From Lineus longissimus (taxonomy: Eukaryota; Nemertea; Pilidiophora; Heteronemertea; Lineidae): a DNA stretch of 60,000 nt. A model generated the notes under the pieces. That model saw only the letters and a program-made list of their open reading frames with translations. It did not search any database and had not been told where the DNA came from. Below are positions 48,901 through 56,209 of the stretch, piece by piece (the stretch's first letter is position 1; each line of letters begins with the position of its first letter). Both the position numbers and the translations under genes were made by a program. Where the stretch lies: the NCBI RefSeq assembly GCF_910592395.1, contig NC_088324.1, positions 932,001 to 992,000 on the forward strand, written 5' to 3'.

Positions 48901-51467
48901 TTGACATAACCATGGAAAGCACATGACAGGAGCTTTCTAATCGTTTCATCCATGGACAACCCTCGTGGCGTCTGCTAGCGAGTTTATACCAGTCACGAAA
49001 CAGAGTTTGTGAAGAGAACCGATGGTTCCATTCGGTCTGGATGTATACAGTAGGGGCAAGGAAAACATATTACGAATACTCTAAACATGTTGACATAACC
49101 ATGGAAAGCACATGACTGATGGTCCCAGACGACCTTCGTGGCGTGTGCTAGCGAGTTTATACTAGTCACGAGGGGATATATCAAGTTCGTTTCAACAGGT
49201 GAGGTGTCATTCTTAACGGTACCCATACTTGCTGCACTTACGTTTCGTGCACTGGAATCCATCTCCTTGGTATCTTTTCTTGCAGCCACAGGTATAGACC
49301 CCTTTGTCTCCAGGTCTGCATTCAGCATCCTTGCCACAAGGTTTAAGCTCACTGGACCCTAGCTTGGCGACTGATCCTACTTTGATACACTTGTAAAGTG
49401 TCGTGCAGTCGGAGCTTATGCGCTCATCACCAATCTGACAGGTAAAAAGAATTGTTGACAATATCACCATATGCAGAACAATGAAAAGCCCCACTACATG
49501 CTCTGGTCTCTGCAATCCTGATGAGATTACGTCATACCGAAAAAGAGACGAAGCAAAGTCCATATAGTTTTTTCCTCATAAGAGTAGCAATATAAGCAGA
49601 AGTACTTATCAAATGGTTGATGAAGGTAACATTGTCTTAGACGGCGAGGGGGCGATTTGTTCGTTTATGCAGTTTAGGGTCAAGAGTTAGACACGATCTG
49701 ACTCAGTAAGGTTCTACTCATTACCCACCGTGTAATAGTTTTTGTCTGCATCCCAACAGCCACATGACTGCTCGGGGACACACGAATCACCATCTCGGAT
49801 GAAGCCTTTACTACACTTGCAGCCTTCCATCAACTCATCCTCACAGAAGATTGGTTCGGGCTTGATACACGTCGGTTGGCATGGACGCATCTTGGACTCA
49901 TATACGCTGTTAGCAGGGCACTTCATTGCTGGAAAATGACATTGATATTAATCGTATATTAACAGTAAAAAGAGAACAAGGTAGAGACCATTCGATAATA
50001 AAGTGAAAACTGTGATGATGGTTTTAACGTCTACATGCTTGTTTTAAGGATGTCAGGAAAGGTCTCATCATTTACAATGCGCTCACATCAGAGCCACTGC
50101 CCCAACACCAGAATCACACAACACGAGTCAATGGATGCTGGCGCTGACCAAACACAAGATCCACAAGAGCCAATTTACTCGGGTTGAAACCAGACGCTCT
50201 TGGCATTTACCAGATCCTAGAGCCAATGGACCCACTCCAGATGCACTGGAACAACGCCAGCACCACTGGCTCCACACCGAAGCCAAATGGTTCTTGATTT
50301 TCGAACTTCTGTGACCAGTTGCCTTAGGCATAGCGTGACCTCAGGAATATTCCCCAATCAAATTGAGGGTTACAAGGCTAGAACTTCATTGGTTCCATTT
50401 TGATATTCGACAAGCAATCGGTAGGCCATTATTGTAGATTTGAAGCCAAAGCATCTTTTTGTAAAGCAGAATGAGTCAAACTTACGACAGAATGTGGTTG
50501 TTCTCCAAACCTTCGAAGGTTGGTAACCATTCAACTGACATTCGCTGGCGAATTCTCCCACATCAGCGCATATCACTTCTTTAATGGACTCGGGTTTGTC
50601 CACAAAAGCGCAAGCATCTATCTTGCAAGCAGCATAGGCTGACTTCCAGTCTACCTTTCCGCTCTTGATGCACTCTGCGAATGGTCCAGTGGTTGACTTG
50701 ATGTAACCGCAGTACGTGTCTGATGCAATGAGGGCATTGTTCTTATCCGAACATTTGATGACTGGATCCTCGCTCTTCTTACAGCTAAAGTATCAACACT
50801 ATTAAATTCGACTTCTATTTGGAATGAATACAAAAATCTGCTGTATGGAAGACTTCCAAAGTCCCCTTAGCTCTCTGGACGAAGTGTCTTATTTGAATGT
50901 GACGGTACTCATGACCGCAAGTAAAGGCTGTCTGTTCGTATTCAACAAAGGGCGAATACTATTCTAAACCTTTCGATGTATTTCTGACATCGGTTGAATA
51001 TTGCAGGATCCGGATTCAGATAAGACATAGTGTGGGTTGTTATATATGTTATCAAGTATATATAAAGACCTACTTGATGTTATCAAGCATAGAACTTATT
51101 ATTTTCAAGGTATACAACCGATTTCTTTTGTTTTATTTGATCATATTTCAAACGGCTTGTTTATAACATACACTTACTTAACTAATGGCACATCCGAGTC
51201 ATCAGGAACCTGATAATTATTGAAGCTAGTCAAGGCATCTGCCATTCCATCGCAGTCACCACACATTCCAGTAAGCTTTCCAGCACCTCCATACTGCCAG
51301 TGGCCAAGAGATGTCACAATACCTCCATATTGACCACCGAATGACAAAGCGAAGGAACAGGTTGGCACTGATATCTTAAAGTCGTTGGCTCCAGATTTTG
51401 TGGCACTGAGAGTATGTCCGCCTTTGAGTTTGAGGTTAAAGGGCATTCTTTGTGTGAGGCCACTGAC
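27842..51467 (-). CDS. Multi-unit VWD-C8-TIL-EGF-LamG secreted protein, 3' part of gene
   Basis: Coding exons run on the minus strand from 51467 to about 27859. In coding order they are: unit 3 (partial: VWD second half, C8, TIL, EGF), unit 2 (complete), unit 1 (complete), a LamG-like exon and a short Cys exon. Every junction checked keeps the frame, and each complete unit is 1476 nt (492 codons) with phase-1 ends. The VWD-C8-TIL order is that of gel-forming, adhesive or clotting proteins (von Willebrand factor, mucin, zonadhesin and adhesive-footprint types), so an extracellular, disulphide-rich role is likely. No signal peptide is seen because the 5' end is missing. The units are so alike, introns included, that duplication must be recent or maintained by conversion. 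A collapsed or misjoined assembly is a real alternative. Confidence 0.85.
28168..28935. mobile_element. 768-bp element with repeated inverted ends and 10-bp TSD
   Basis: The left end carries five to six copies of 'attcctgtttcgcct', and the right end carries the same block inverted ('aggcgaaacaggaat'), also repeated. The ten bases ctgagaaaac occur at 28158-28167 and at 28936-28945, directly outside. The interior is non-coding. It sits in the VWD-gene intron between the LamG exon and the last exon. Confidence 0.8.
29670..29880. mobile_element. MITE-like segment with gtagcacacc ends
   Basis: 'cccgtagcacacc' at 29670 and 'aggtgtgctacgg' at 29868-29880 are inverted. The interior is CpG-rich, with 'gccgccaacttcggcgt' near the left end, and that 17-mer recurs at 30031. 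Target duplications are not obvious. Confidence 0.45.
31038..31679 (-). CDS. LamG/concanavalin-like exon of the VWD gene
   Basis: A 642-nt exon runs from acceptor gtttcag to donor gtaagt, entering in phase 1 from the unit 1 EGF exon. It encodes about 213 residues with the beta-sandwich pattern of LamG/pentraxin-like domains: NAWVFTAHNYVKIT, DSFTIATYLYQD, WSFLGISYSQQTGNLVMWVD, DLYVGLRPANGG and KFTGKLAGTTLMRC. It could be a glycan- or protein-binding module near the C-terminus. The exact family is not certain. Confidence 0.8.
31680..34238. other. Intron of the VWD gene, nothing recognised
   Basis: This lies between the LamG exon and the unit 1 EGF exon. From about 33661 rightward it is homologous to the start of the other units. 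ORFs in 32.1-33.4 kb show no family features. Confidence 0.6.
34239..39350 (-). CDS. VWD gene, repeat unit 1 (complete, nine exons)
   Basis: Exons in coding order: 39350-39252, 38876-38826, 38537-38493 and 38085-38035 (short modules with paired Cys, such as CTESQLWNIPTKRC); 37709-37462 and 36472-36183 (VWD; starts ICTCKAWGDPHYHRYDD, ends GMCGDCDG); 35782-35484 (C8; CGYIKSTTGPFAEC, WRTTTFC); 34926-34727 (TIL; CPANSVYESKMRPCQPTC, CGCWDADKNYY); 34431-34239 (a Cys pair, then EGF-like CGKDAVC, YTCGCKKRYQGDGFKC). The TIL donor must be gtgggt after ACG, because the alternative gtaatg gives a stop. The GDPHY motif, a calcium-site hallmark of VWD domains, is present. In the last VWD motif the usual aromatic is replaced by Cys (CGDC). 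Confidence 0.88.
39515..40138. mobile_element. 624-bp insertion between units 1 and 2, with terminal palindrome
   Basis: Compared with the homologous junction at 48660-48680, extra sequence begins after 'gaaggaaaat' and ends before 'aatgataacc'. Its right part (39976-40133) is a near-perfect foldback with arms reading 'attgaaccctcggcttcgga' and 'ccttggttgagttaccaaga' and their inverted copies. A 3-bp 'aat' may be duplicated at the ends. Confidence 0.7.
40538..48508 (-). CDS. VWD gene, repeat unit 2 (complete, nine exons)
   Basis: Exons in coding order: 48508-48410, 48033-47983, 47694-47650, 47242-47192, 46863-46616, 42979-42690, 42081-41783, 41225-41026 and 40730-40538. Each has exactly the same length as its unit 1 counterpart (99, 51, 45, 51, 248, 290, 299, 200 and 193 nt). 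Differences are few: the first module reads CVNCCAPEEIW instead of CVIRCAPEEIW, adding one Cys; VWD has CDGITD instead of CDGMAD; and EGF has KPCGQDAEC. The unit is longer in the genome because of intron insertions at 42243-42418 and 43171-45815. Function is as for unit 1. Confidence 0.88.
42243..42418. mobile_element. 176-bp insertion in unit 2 intron with acggt duplication
   Basis: Units 1 and 3 read 'tgaatgtgacggtactcatg' continuously. In unit 2 the sequence is interrupted after acggt (42238-42242) and resumes after a second acggt (42414-42418). The insert is non-coding with A-rich 'actcaaaaacagaaacactc' near its right end. A 5-bp target duplication is likely. Confidence 0.65.
43171..45815. 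mobile_element. 2.65-kb insertion in the unit 2 VWD intron
   Basis: Units 1 and 3 have 'tctacttccctcgatcacga' or close variants here; unit 2 is broken after 'ccctcga' and resumes at 'atcatgacaatcacc'. Inside, a 135-bp segment is directly repeated (43567-43701 and 45028-45162). A ~62-bp block is repeated at 45311-45372 and 45663-45724. Just after the latter an inverted copy makes a hairpin (ctgttgactgtgctttaaga ... tcttaaagcacagtcaacag). The left edge is G/C-rich. No protein family is recognised; the 135-codon minus frame at 44862-45269 is unassigned. Confidence 0.7.
49242..51467 (-). CDS. VWD gene, repeat unit 3 (5'-truncated)
   Basis: Exons in coding order are 51467-51178 (second half of VWD), 50784-50486 (C8), 49928-49729 (TIL) and 49434-49242 (EGF-like), with the same lengths as in units 1 and 2. 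The VWD first-half exon and four short Cys modules expected upstream are absent. Homology to the other units stops near 52203, about 250 bp before the missing exon should appear. The first exon here therefore lacks the GDPHY motif and an in-window partner. Residue changes are slight (TIL KCSKGF, EGF GFQC). Either the gene has been broken here or its 5' part lies beyond the window. Confidence 0.82.
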
Positions 51468-52202
51468 CTGCAGAACAAAGTTGTGGTGACTTGTTAGAGA
51501 GTAATGCAATGTCCCGTATAACTGGCTAACATAAGTTTTTAGATTAGTCGATGGGTGTATCGCAACTTTTGTTGGGCAAAAATGGCTCATTATAAACCGC
51601 GAGATGAGAAATCGCGAAATCGCGAGATAAGTAATCATCATTTTCTACTTCCTTAGAACATGACAATCACCATTTCTAACGCTGCTGTTCACTTCTCAAT
51701 TCGATGAGAGTAGGGCCGAATACAATACAAAGGCTACATGCAACTGCATGTTCATCTTGACTACAAGGGTTTTCGCAACTTATCAAGATATGCTGTGAGT
51801 GTAATATCGCGAGGTTCAGTATGCAGTATAAATCAAGATTATTTCCCCGTTGCGCCTGGCGGCACAAGTCACCATACACATGATTGACCGATAACACAGG
51901 GCATGTACTTGGTGAACGTCTGGTCATCCCTAAAAATAGCACGGGATAGTCTGACCATCGAAAGTAGGCTATAAGTTAGGTTAAATTCCACACATCGCAG
52001 AGCGGAGTCTGTTTCAATGGGCAAATCAAAACATGGATAACTCCAGACTACAGCCTCGGTCTCATAAATGTTCGCCTTTTCAGGTTCCATAATTGCAATA
52101 CATCCTCTGGCGCATGTTACTCTCACAGAAGTTGGCATCTAGCGATTTCGCATTCCGCATCTCGCGGTTTATAATAAGCCGGTAAAAATACCACTACACT
52201 TC

Positions 52203-52332
52203 AGAATATATGTATTGTGGTGGTAGGAATCTAGGTAATTCTAAGCTATTTTAACAAAGGCCCTTACAGGCCTTTTTGTCTCAAAATAGCTTAGAAACCC
52301 CTAAGAACCAGACACCACAATACATATATTCT
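52203..52332. mobile_element. 130-bp hairpin element at the end of unit 3 homology
   Basis: The outer arms agaatatatgtattgtggtg (52203-52222) and caccacaatacatatattct (52313-52332) are perfectly inverted. Inner arms ctaagctatttt / aaaatagcttag and aaaggcc / ggccttt extend the fold. It begins exactly where unit 3 stops matching units 1 and 2. Confidence 0.75.
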
Positions 52333-52690
52333 ATCATTCATGAAATGGTCAGTGAAGCGTTGCAGTGAAATGGTAAGGGAATACTAGAGTTCAATGGGTT
52401 AATGTAATCATGACTTACTGTATTCCAACAGAAAGTACACGTCAATAGCTTTCCAAGGATACATCATTGCAAATATCCATTGAGAAATGGCAGAGAAATG
52501 AACCATTGAAGTTCGCACATCTTGATAGTCCCAGCGTATTCCAATAAATGCTGTAGGCCTACAAGACAGCTGTTACAGTGATTAATCATTGTTGCTTGAA
52601 TCTATTTAAAATAATGTTGACAGTGTCTGCATGTACATGGTAACATATGTTACCAAACAATACTCACGTCCCAAAGTATTACAAAAGTCT
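52333..52690. other. Non-coding spacer
   Basis: There is no reading frame or repeat of note. It does not match the VWD units or the three-ORF cassette. Confidence 0.5.
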
Positions 52691-52812
52691 ATTGTTCGTT
52701 AATGCGTTTATCCGACAGAATTTCCAGACATTATTTTAACGACCGCAAAAATAATTTTCAGCGCTGAAAATATTTTCTAAAATTCTGTCGGATAAACGCA
52801 TTAAGACACAAT
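52691..52812. mobile_element. 122-bp palindromic element
   Basis: The arms ttaatgcgtttatccgacag and ctgtcggataaacgcattaa are exact inverse copies, extended outward by attgt/acaat. The centre contains the perfect 16-bp palindrome ttttcagcgctgaaaa. It could be a MITE, or a control region for the ORFs that follow. Confidence 0.7.
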
Positions 52813-52832
52813 AGGCCTTTTCATGTCTTTGA

Positions 52833-52980
52833 CAAGCAAAAATAATTAATGACTGCAACATCTGATATGGCCATTGTAATTTGCAAGCAAAAATAATTAA
52901 TGACTGCAACATCTGATATGGCCATTGTAATTTGCAAGCAAAAATAATTAATGACTGCAACATCTGATATGGCCATTGTA
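52833..52980. repeat. 51-bp tandem repeat, about 2.9 copies
   Basis: The unit 'caagcaaaaataattaatga' plus 'ctgcaacatctgatatggcc' plus 'attgtaatttg' is repeated three times with almost no differences. It lies between the 122-bp palindrome and the start of ORF1. Confidence 0.9.
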
Positions 52981-53143
52981 CAACTTAATATCACTATGGT
53001 TTAAAGGCAAATGTTATTCTGTCCATGGAGACATGATGTTAACGTCACACTTCCTCCATCTGGTGAGATTATTCCATTAAAATAAATGGCCTTTTTACTG
53101 TCTTCATTAACCAAAATTCAAGGAAAAAATTCAAGTAAATTAA

Positions 53144-54535
53144 ATGTATTATCCAATAGCAAATCAACATAAAAGTAAATTCACCTATGACTTCTTTAAT
53201 TTAGAAGTAACTGTTAATACTAATAACTTCTTCAGACTACAAGAAACTAAGATAACACCTGGGTTTTTGAGACTGAAAAATAAGAAAGACTGTCTGCGAC
53301 TGGAAAAGAATCCATTATCGTTTTACCAGAACCAATTTAACATGGCTGTTTGGTTTGCTACAACAGGTTGTGGTATTTCAATAGACGATCACTTGAATCA
53401 CAGTGACCCATTGTTAAGGTCAATTTACAGGTTTCATGTTTACTATCAAATATTGAAGATCATGAAGAATCTAGAGATACCAATTCCAGGTGAAAGTGAT
53501 TTTAATGAGACAAACAATAACATTAACCGTAGGAAACTAGGAGGGTTATTGAGTGAATTTGGTTTAAAAGACGAGTACGATTTCTCGGTGTTTGAAAATA
53601 ACGGTGGTTGGAGGTCATGGAGTGTACCGGATTACAACCCGAACATAACTGATCCCGGATATTACATCAATGATTCTAAAATCAATTTCTTCCTCATGCA
53701 AGTTCATGAAAATAGAATGCCACCGATGTTCAGTAAAGACTGGGATGCTGGAATGGCTAATTTCAAATATCCAGATATTTTCATCAAGGATCATGTCAGG
53801 AGACACAAGAATGTATTTGATGTAATTACACAAAATGAATGTCAAACCTATCAACAATTCATGATATTTAAATCAAATGGTTTCTCTAATCCTGGAATAG
53901 AGAGGTTAAATGATACAATAAGAACATATGTTTACTGTATTCTGGGTGCTCAGGCGTTGACCAGAACACCAATAATTGGAGTACCGGGTACAGAATTGGA
54001 TGCACAGAAGGAATTTAACAAACTATTAAAGGATTCGATTAATCAACATCCTGATATTCCCACTTCAATTCAAAGATACCAAAAAGCAGTGAGTGACACT
54101 CATACAAGACTAGATTATGTAATATCATCAGGATTGTATGTCATAGGATCAAATATGGTACTCGTTATTGGTAAGCTGGATAACTACAATAATAACATTT
54201 TAATAGCGCCAAAAAATGCTAAACCCGGTAAGAATGACATTAACCACAAAAAGACCTTACCACCACCACTGATGGAAGGAAATAGCTCTAAGAAAATAAG
54301 AGTTAAGAGTAGTGTTGGTACTGTCAAGTCGGACTTCGTCCTGAGAGCAAAGCTCGAGACCAGTCATAAACCAAAGAGTAATGTTGATACACCAAAAACA
54401 ACTGAAACCTCAAAGAATATTCCTATTACTACTAAACTTGACACCAAAGTTGAGAAGGAGGATGATACTCATAAAACAATTAAATTCATGCTTTACTCAG
54501 TTGTTGGTACATTGATTGTTTTTATGGTTAGATAA
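53144..54535 (+). CDS. Cassette ORF1: 463-aa protein with C-terminal membrane anchor
   Basis: An intronless frame runs from ATG in an A/T-rich context to TAA. I do not recognise the family. Residues 1-355 look globular and carry distinctive stretches: FYQNQFNMAVWFATTGCG (60-77), IYRFHVYYQIL (94-104) and YVYCILGAQALTRTP. Residues ~360-440 are a Lys/Thr/Pro/Ser-rich linker containing SDFVLRAKLE (396-405), which is encoded by the 30-nt palindromic repeat. The last ~18 residues (FMLYSVVGTLIVFMVR) form a single hydrophobic segment, so it is probably tail-anchored. The stop is 10 bases before ORF2 on the same strand. It is A/T-rich and unlike nearby host exons. A virion or transposon-encoded structural protein is a guess. 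Confidence 0.8.
   Translation: MYYPIANQHKSKFTYDFFNLEVTVNTNNFFRLQETKITPGFLRLKNKKDCLRLEKNPLSFYQNQFNMAVWFATTGCGISIDDHLNHSDPLLRSIYRFHVYYQILKIMKNLEIPIPGESDFNETNNNINRRKLGGLLSEFGLKDEYDFSVFENNGGWRSWSVPDYNPNITDPGYYINDSKINFFLMQVHENRMPPMFSKDWDAGMANFKYPDIFIKDHVRRHKNVFDVITQNECQTYQQFMIFKSNGFSNPGIERLNDTIRTYVYCILGAQALTRTPIIGVPGTELDAQKEFNKLLKDSINQHPDIPTSIQRYQKAVSDTHTRLDYVISSGLYVIGSNMVLVIGKLDNYNNNILIAPKNAKPGKNDINHKKTLPPPLMEGNSSKKIRVKSSVGTVKSDFVLRAKLETSHKPKSNVDTPKTTETSKNIPITTKLDTKVEKEDDTHKTIKFMLYSVVGTLIVFMVR
54329..54358 (+). repeat. 30-nt palindromic repeat, copy A (in ORF1)
   Basis: It contains ggacttcgtcc, a small hairpin by itself, followed by tgagagcaaagctcgag. It matches copy B in ORF3 at 28 of 30 bases and is read in the same frame, giving DFVLRA(K/E)LE in both. 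Confidence 0.85.
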
Positions 54536-54545
54536 ATAAGTAATT

Positions 54546-56162
54546 ATGGCTGAAGGAGGTGAAAATTATGAAATGGATGATTACGATTCACAATCATCAT
54601 CATCATCATCAGGAACTTTTGAACAAATTCTAGAAATGAGAAAGGATGATTTAATTAATCAATATATTCACGCAAGATACAACACAGGTGAAATCAATAG
54701 AACTTTTCAAGATGACGGCACAACATACAACACAGGAGGTGAATATATCCAAATGGATGAGATAGATCCTAATACAGGTAAAATCAATAGAACTTTTCAA
54801 GATGACGGCACAACATACAACACAGGAGGTGGAAATCTTACTACTGAAACTTCATTCAGTACACCAGAAAGAGTAAGAGGTATTGTCCCTGAATTGATGG
54901 AAAAGGAGTTAAGTTACGATACAATAGAGGATAAACTTGATACAGCATTGGGAGGATCAAACTGGAATTATGACAAGAAAAAATTGAGTAATCTTTCACC
55001 ACACATTAGTTACAATGGAAACAAACTTTATTACAATCCGAAAACAAAGTATGAAGTTGATTTGATAAAAGGTAAACTTGAAAACGAAAATTTATTTGAA
55101 TATCCTGATAAAAATGGAGAAAAGATAAAGTTAATTCCTTTAACTAAGGATAATGGAATCTTCTATGCTGAAGGCACATTAAAGACTAAGTTTGGTACTA
55201 GATTTGTTGACATGATTAGAGGTATGATTGCACCTGACCCACCAGTAAGGGAACCTACATTAGTAACCCCTGAAACACAGGCAGTAATTAATGAGGTAAA
55301 CAGTTCAAACAAACCAATAGATAAACTGATAGATTCTAATGATGATGAACTTAAATCACTGGGTTTTACTGAATATGCCTTGAGAGAACTTAGAGGGTTA
55401 AAACAGGCTGGTGATAAACTAGCTGCAGTAAAGAGGGATAAGGACATGCAAATACAAGAACTAGAAAATCAACTTCATAATTTAACAAGAGACTATGTAA
55501 AGTCTGTAGAAGAAGATACTGAAGACACGGTGGAGTTGAAAAAGCAAATAGATGAACTAAATGACAAATTGTATGAGGAACAGTCAAAGGTATGGAGGTT
55601 AGACAATGACAGGGAGTCACAAACTAGAAGAATTAAACGTTTAATTGTTGATGTTCTAAAGAAACCAGATTCAACTATTCCTCTGAAGGACAGAATAAAG
55701 TTACTTTTTAAGACATATGGTGTAACTATTAGCGCCATAATAACAGCTGTTGTAATGACATTTACAACTCTAGGTCTTAGTATCAGTAGTGCTTTAAGTG
55801 GTGCCACTAAATCTGTAAAACCAACTCCAGGACCAGACCCAACTCCAGGACCAGACCCAACTCCAGGACCTACACCAGAACCAGGACCAAAACCATCAAT
55901 ACCAGATAAAGTAAAAGAAGGTCTCAAGAAGTTTGCTGAATGGCTAAAAGAACTAGCCAAGAAATCAGCTGCGGCTTTACCGGGAATCATCGGTTCTATC
56001 GTATCATTTCTCCTGAAAACAATTGGTGCAGTTGTTGGCTTTCTAGCCGAACATCTGATCATAGCAGTTATTGCTATTGTGAGCTCCATAATTTATGGTT
56101 TAATTGGGGGTGTTAAAGCCTTAAAATCACGTAAAACAGTAAAATCACGTAAAAGGTCTTAG
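54546..56162 (+). CDS. Cassette ORF2: 538-aa coiled-coil membrane protein
   Basis: An intronless frame with unknown family. In order: an acidic start with a Ser run (15-22); a duplicated 19-residue block (TGEINRTFQDDGTTYNTGG at 47-65, nearly identical at 77-95, from a 57-bp DNA duplication); a globular region around 130-230; a coiled coil about 280-365; a hydrophobic segment 392-417; PTPGPDP repeats 427-450; an amphipathic helix 453-475; two further hydrophobic segments (477-500 and 503-522); and a basic tail (KSRKTVKSRKRS). The C-terminal layout suits membrane remodelling or a membrane-embedded oligomer. I have an unverified impression that similar helix pairs occur in uncharacterised proteins of other aquatic invertebrates. 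ORF3 starts 47 bases after the stop. Confidence 0.8.
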   Translation: MAEGGENYEMDDYDSQSSSSSSGTFEQILEMRKDDLINQYIHARYNTGEINRTFQDDGTTYNTGGEYIQMDEIDPNTGKINRTFQDDGTTYNTGGGNLTTETSFSTPERVRGIVPELMEKELSYDTIEDKLDTALGGSNWNYDKKKLSNLSPHISYNGNKLYYNPKTKYEVDLIKGKLENENLFEYPDKNGEKIKLIPLTKDNGIFYAEGTLKTKFGTRFVDMIRGMIAPDPPVREPTLVTPETQAVINEVNSSNKPIDKLIDSNDDELKSLGFTEYALRELRGLKQAGDKLAAVKRDKDMQIQELENQLHNLTRDYVKSVEEDTEDTVELKKQIDELNDKLYEEQSKVWRLDNDRESQTRRIKRLIVDVLKKPDSTIPLKDRIKLLFKTYGVTISAIITAVVMTFTTLGLSISSALSGATKSVKPTPGPDPTPGPDPTPGPTPEPGPKPSIPDKVKEGLKKFAEWLKELAKKSAAALPGIIGSIVSFLLKTIGAVVGFLAEHLIIAVIAIVSSIIYGLIGGVKALKSRKTVKSRKRS

Positions 56163-56209
56163 GTGACCTTCTATCAAAACAATGTTTAAAAAATAATTAT
56201 TATGTAAAT

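Noticed and set aside
54329-54358. Hammerhead or other self-cleaving ribozyme at the 30-nt palindrome
   Set aside because: The conserved ctgatga and gaaa cores are absent; only a small hairpin is present.
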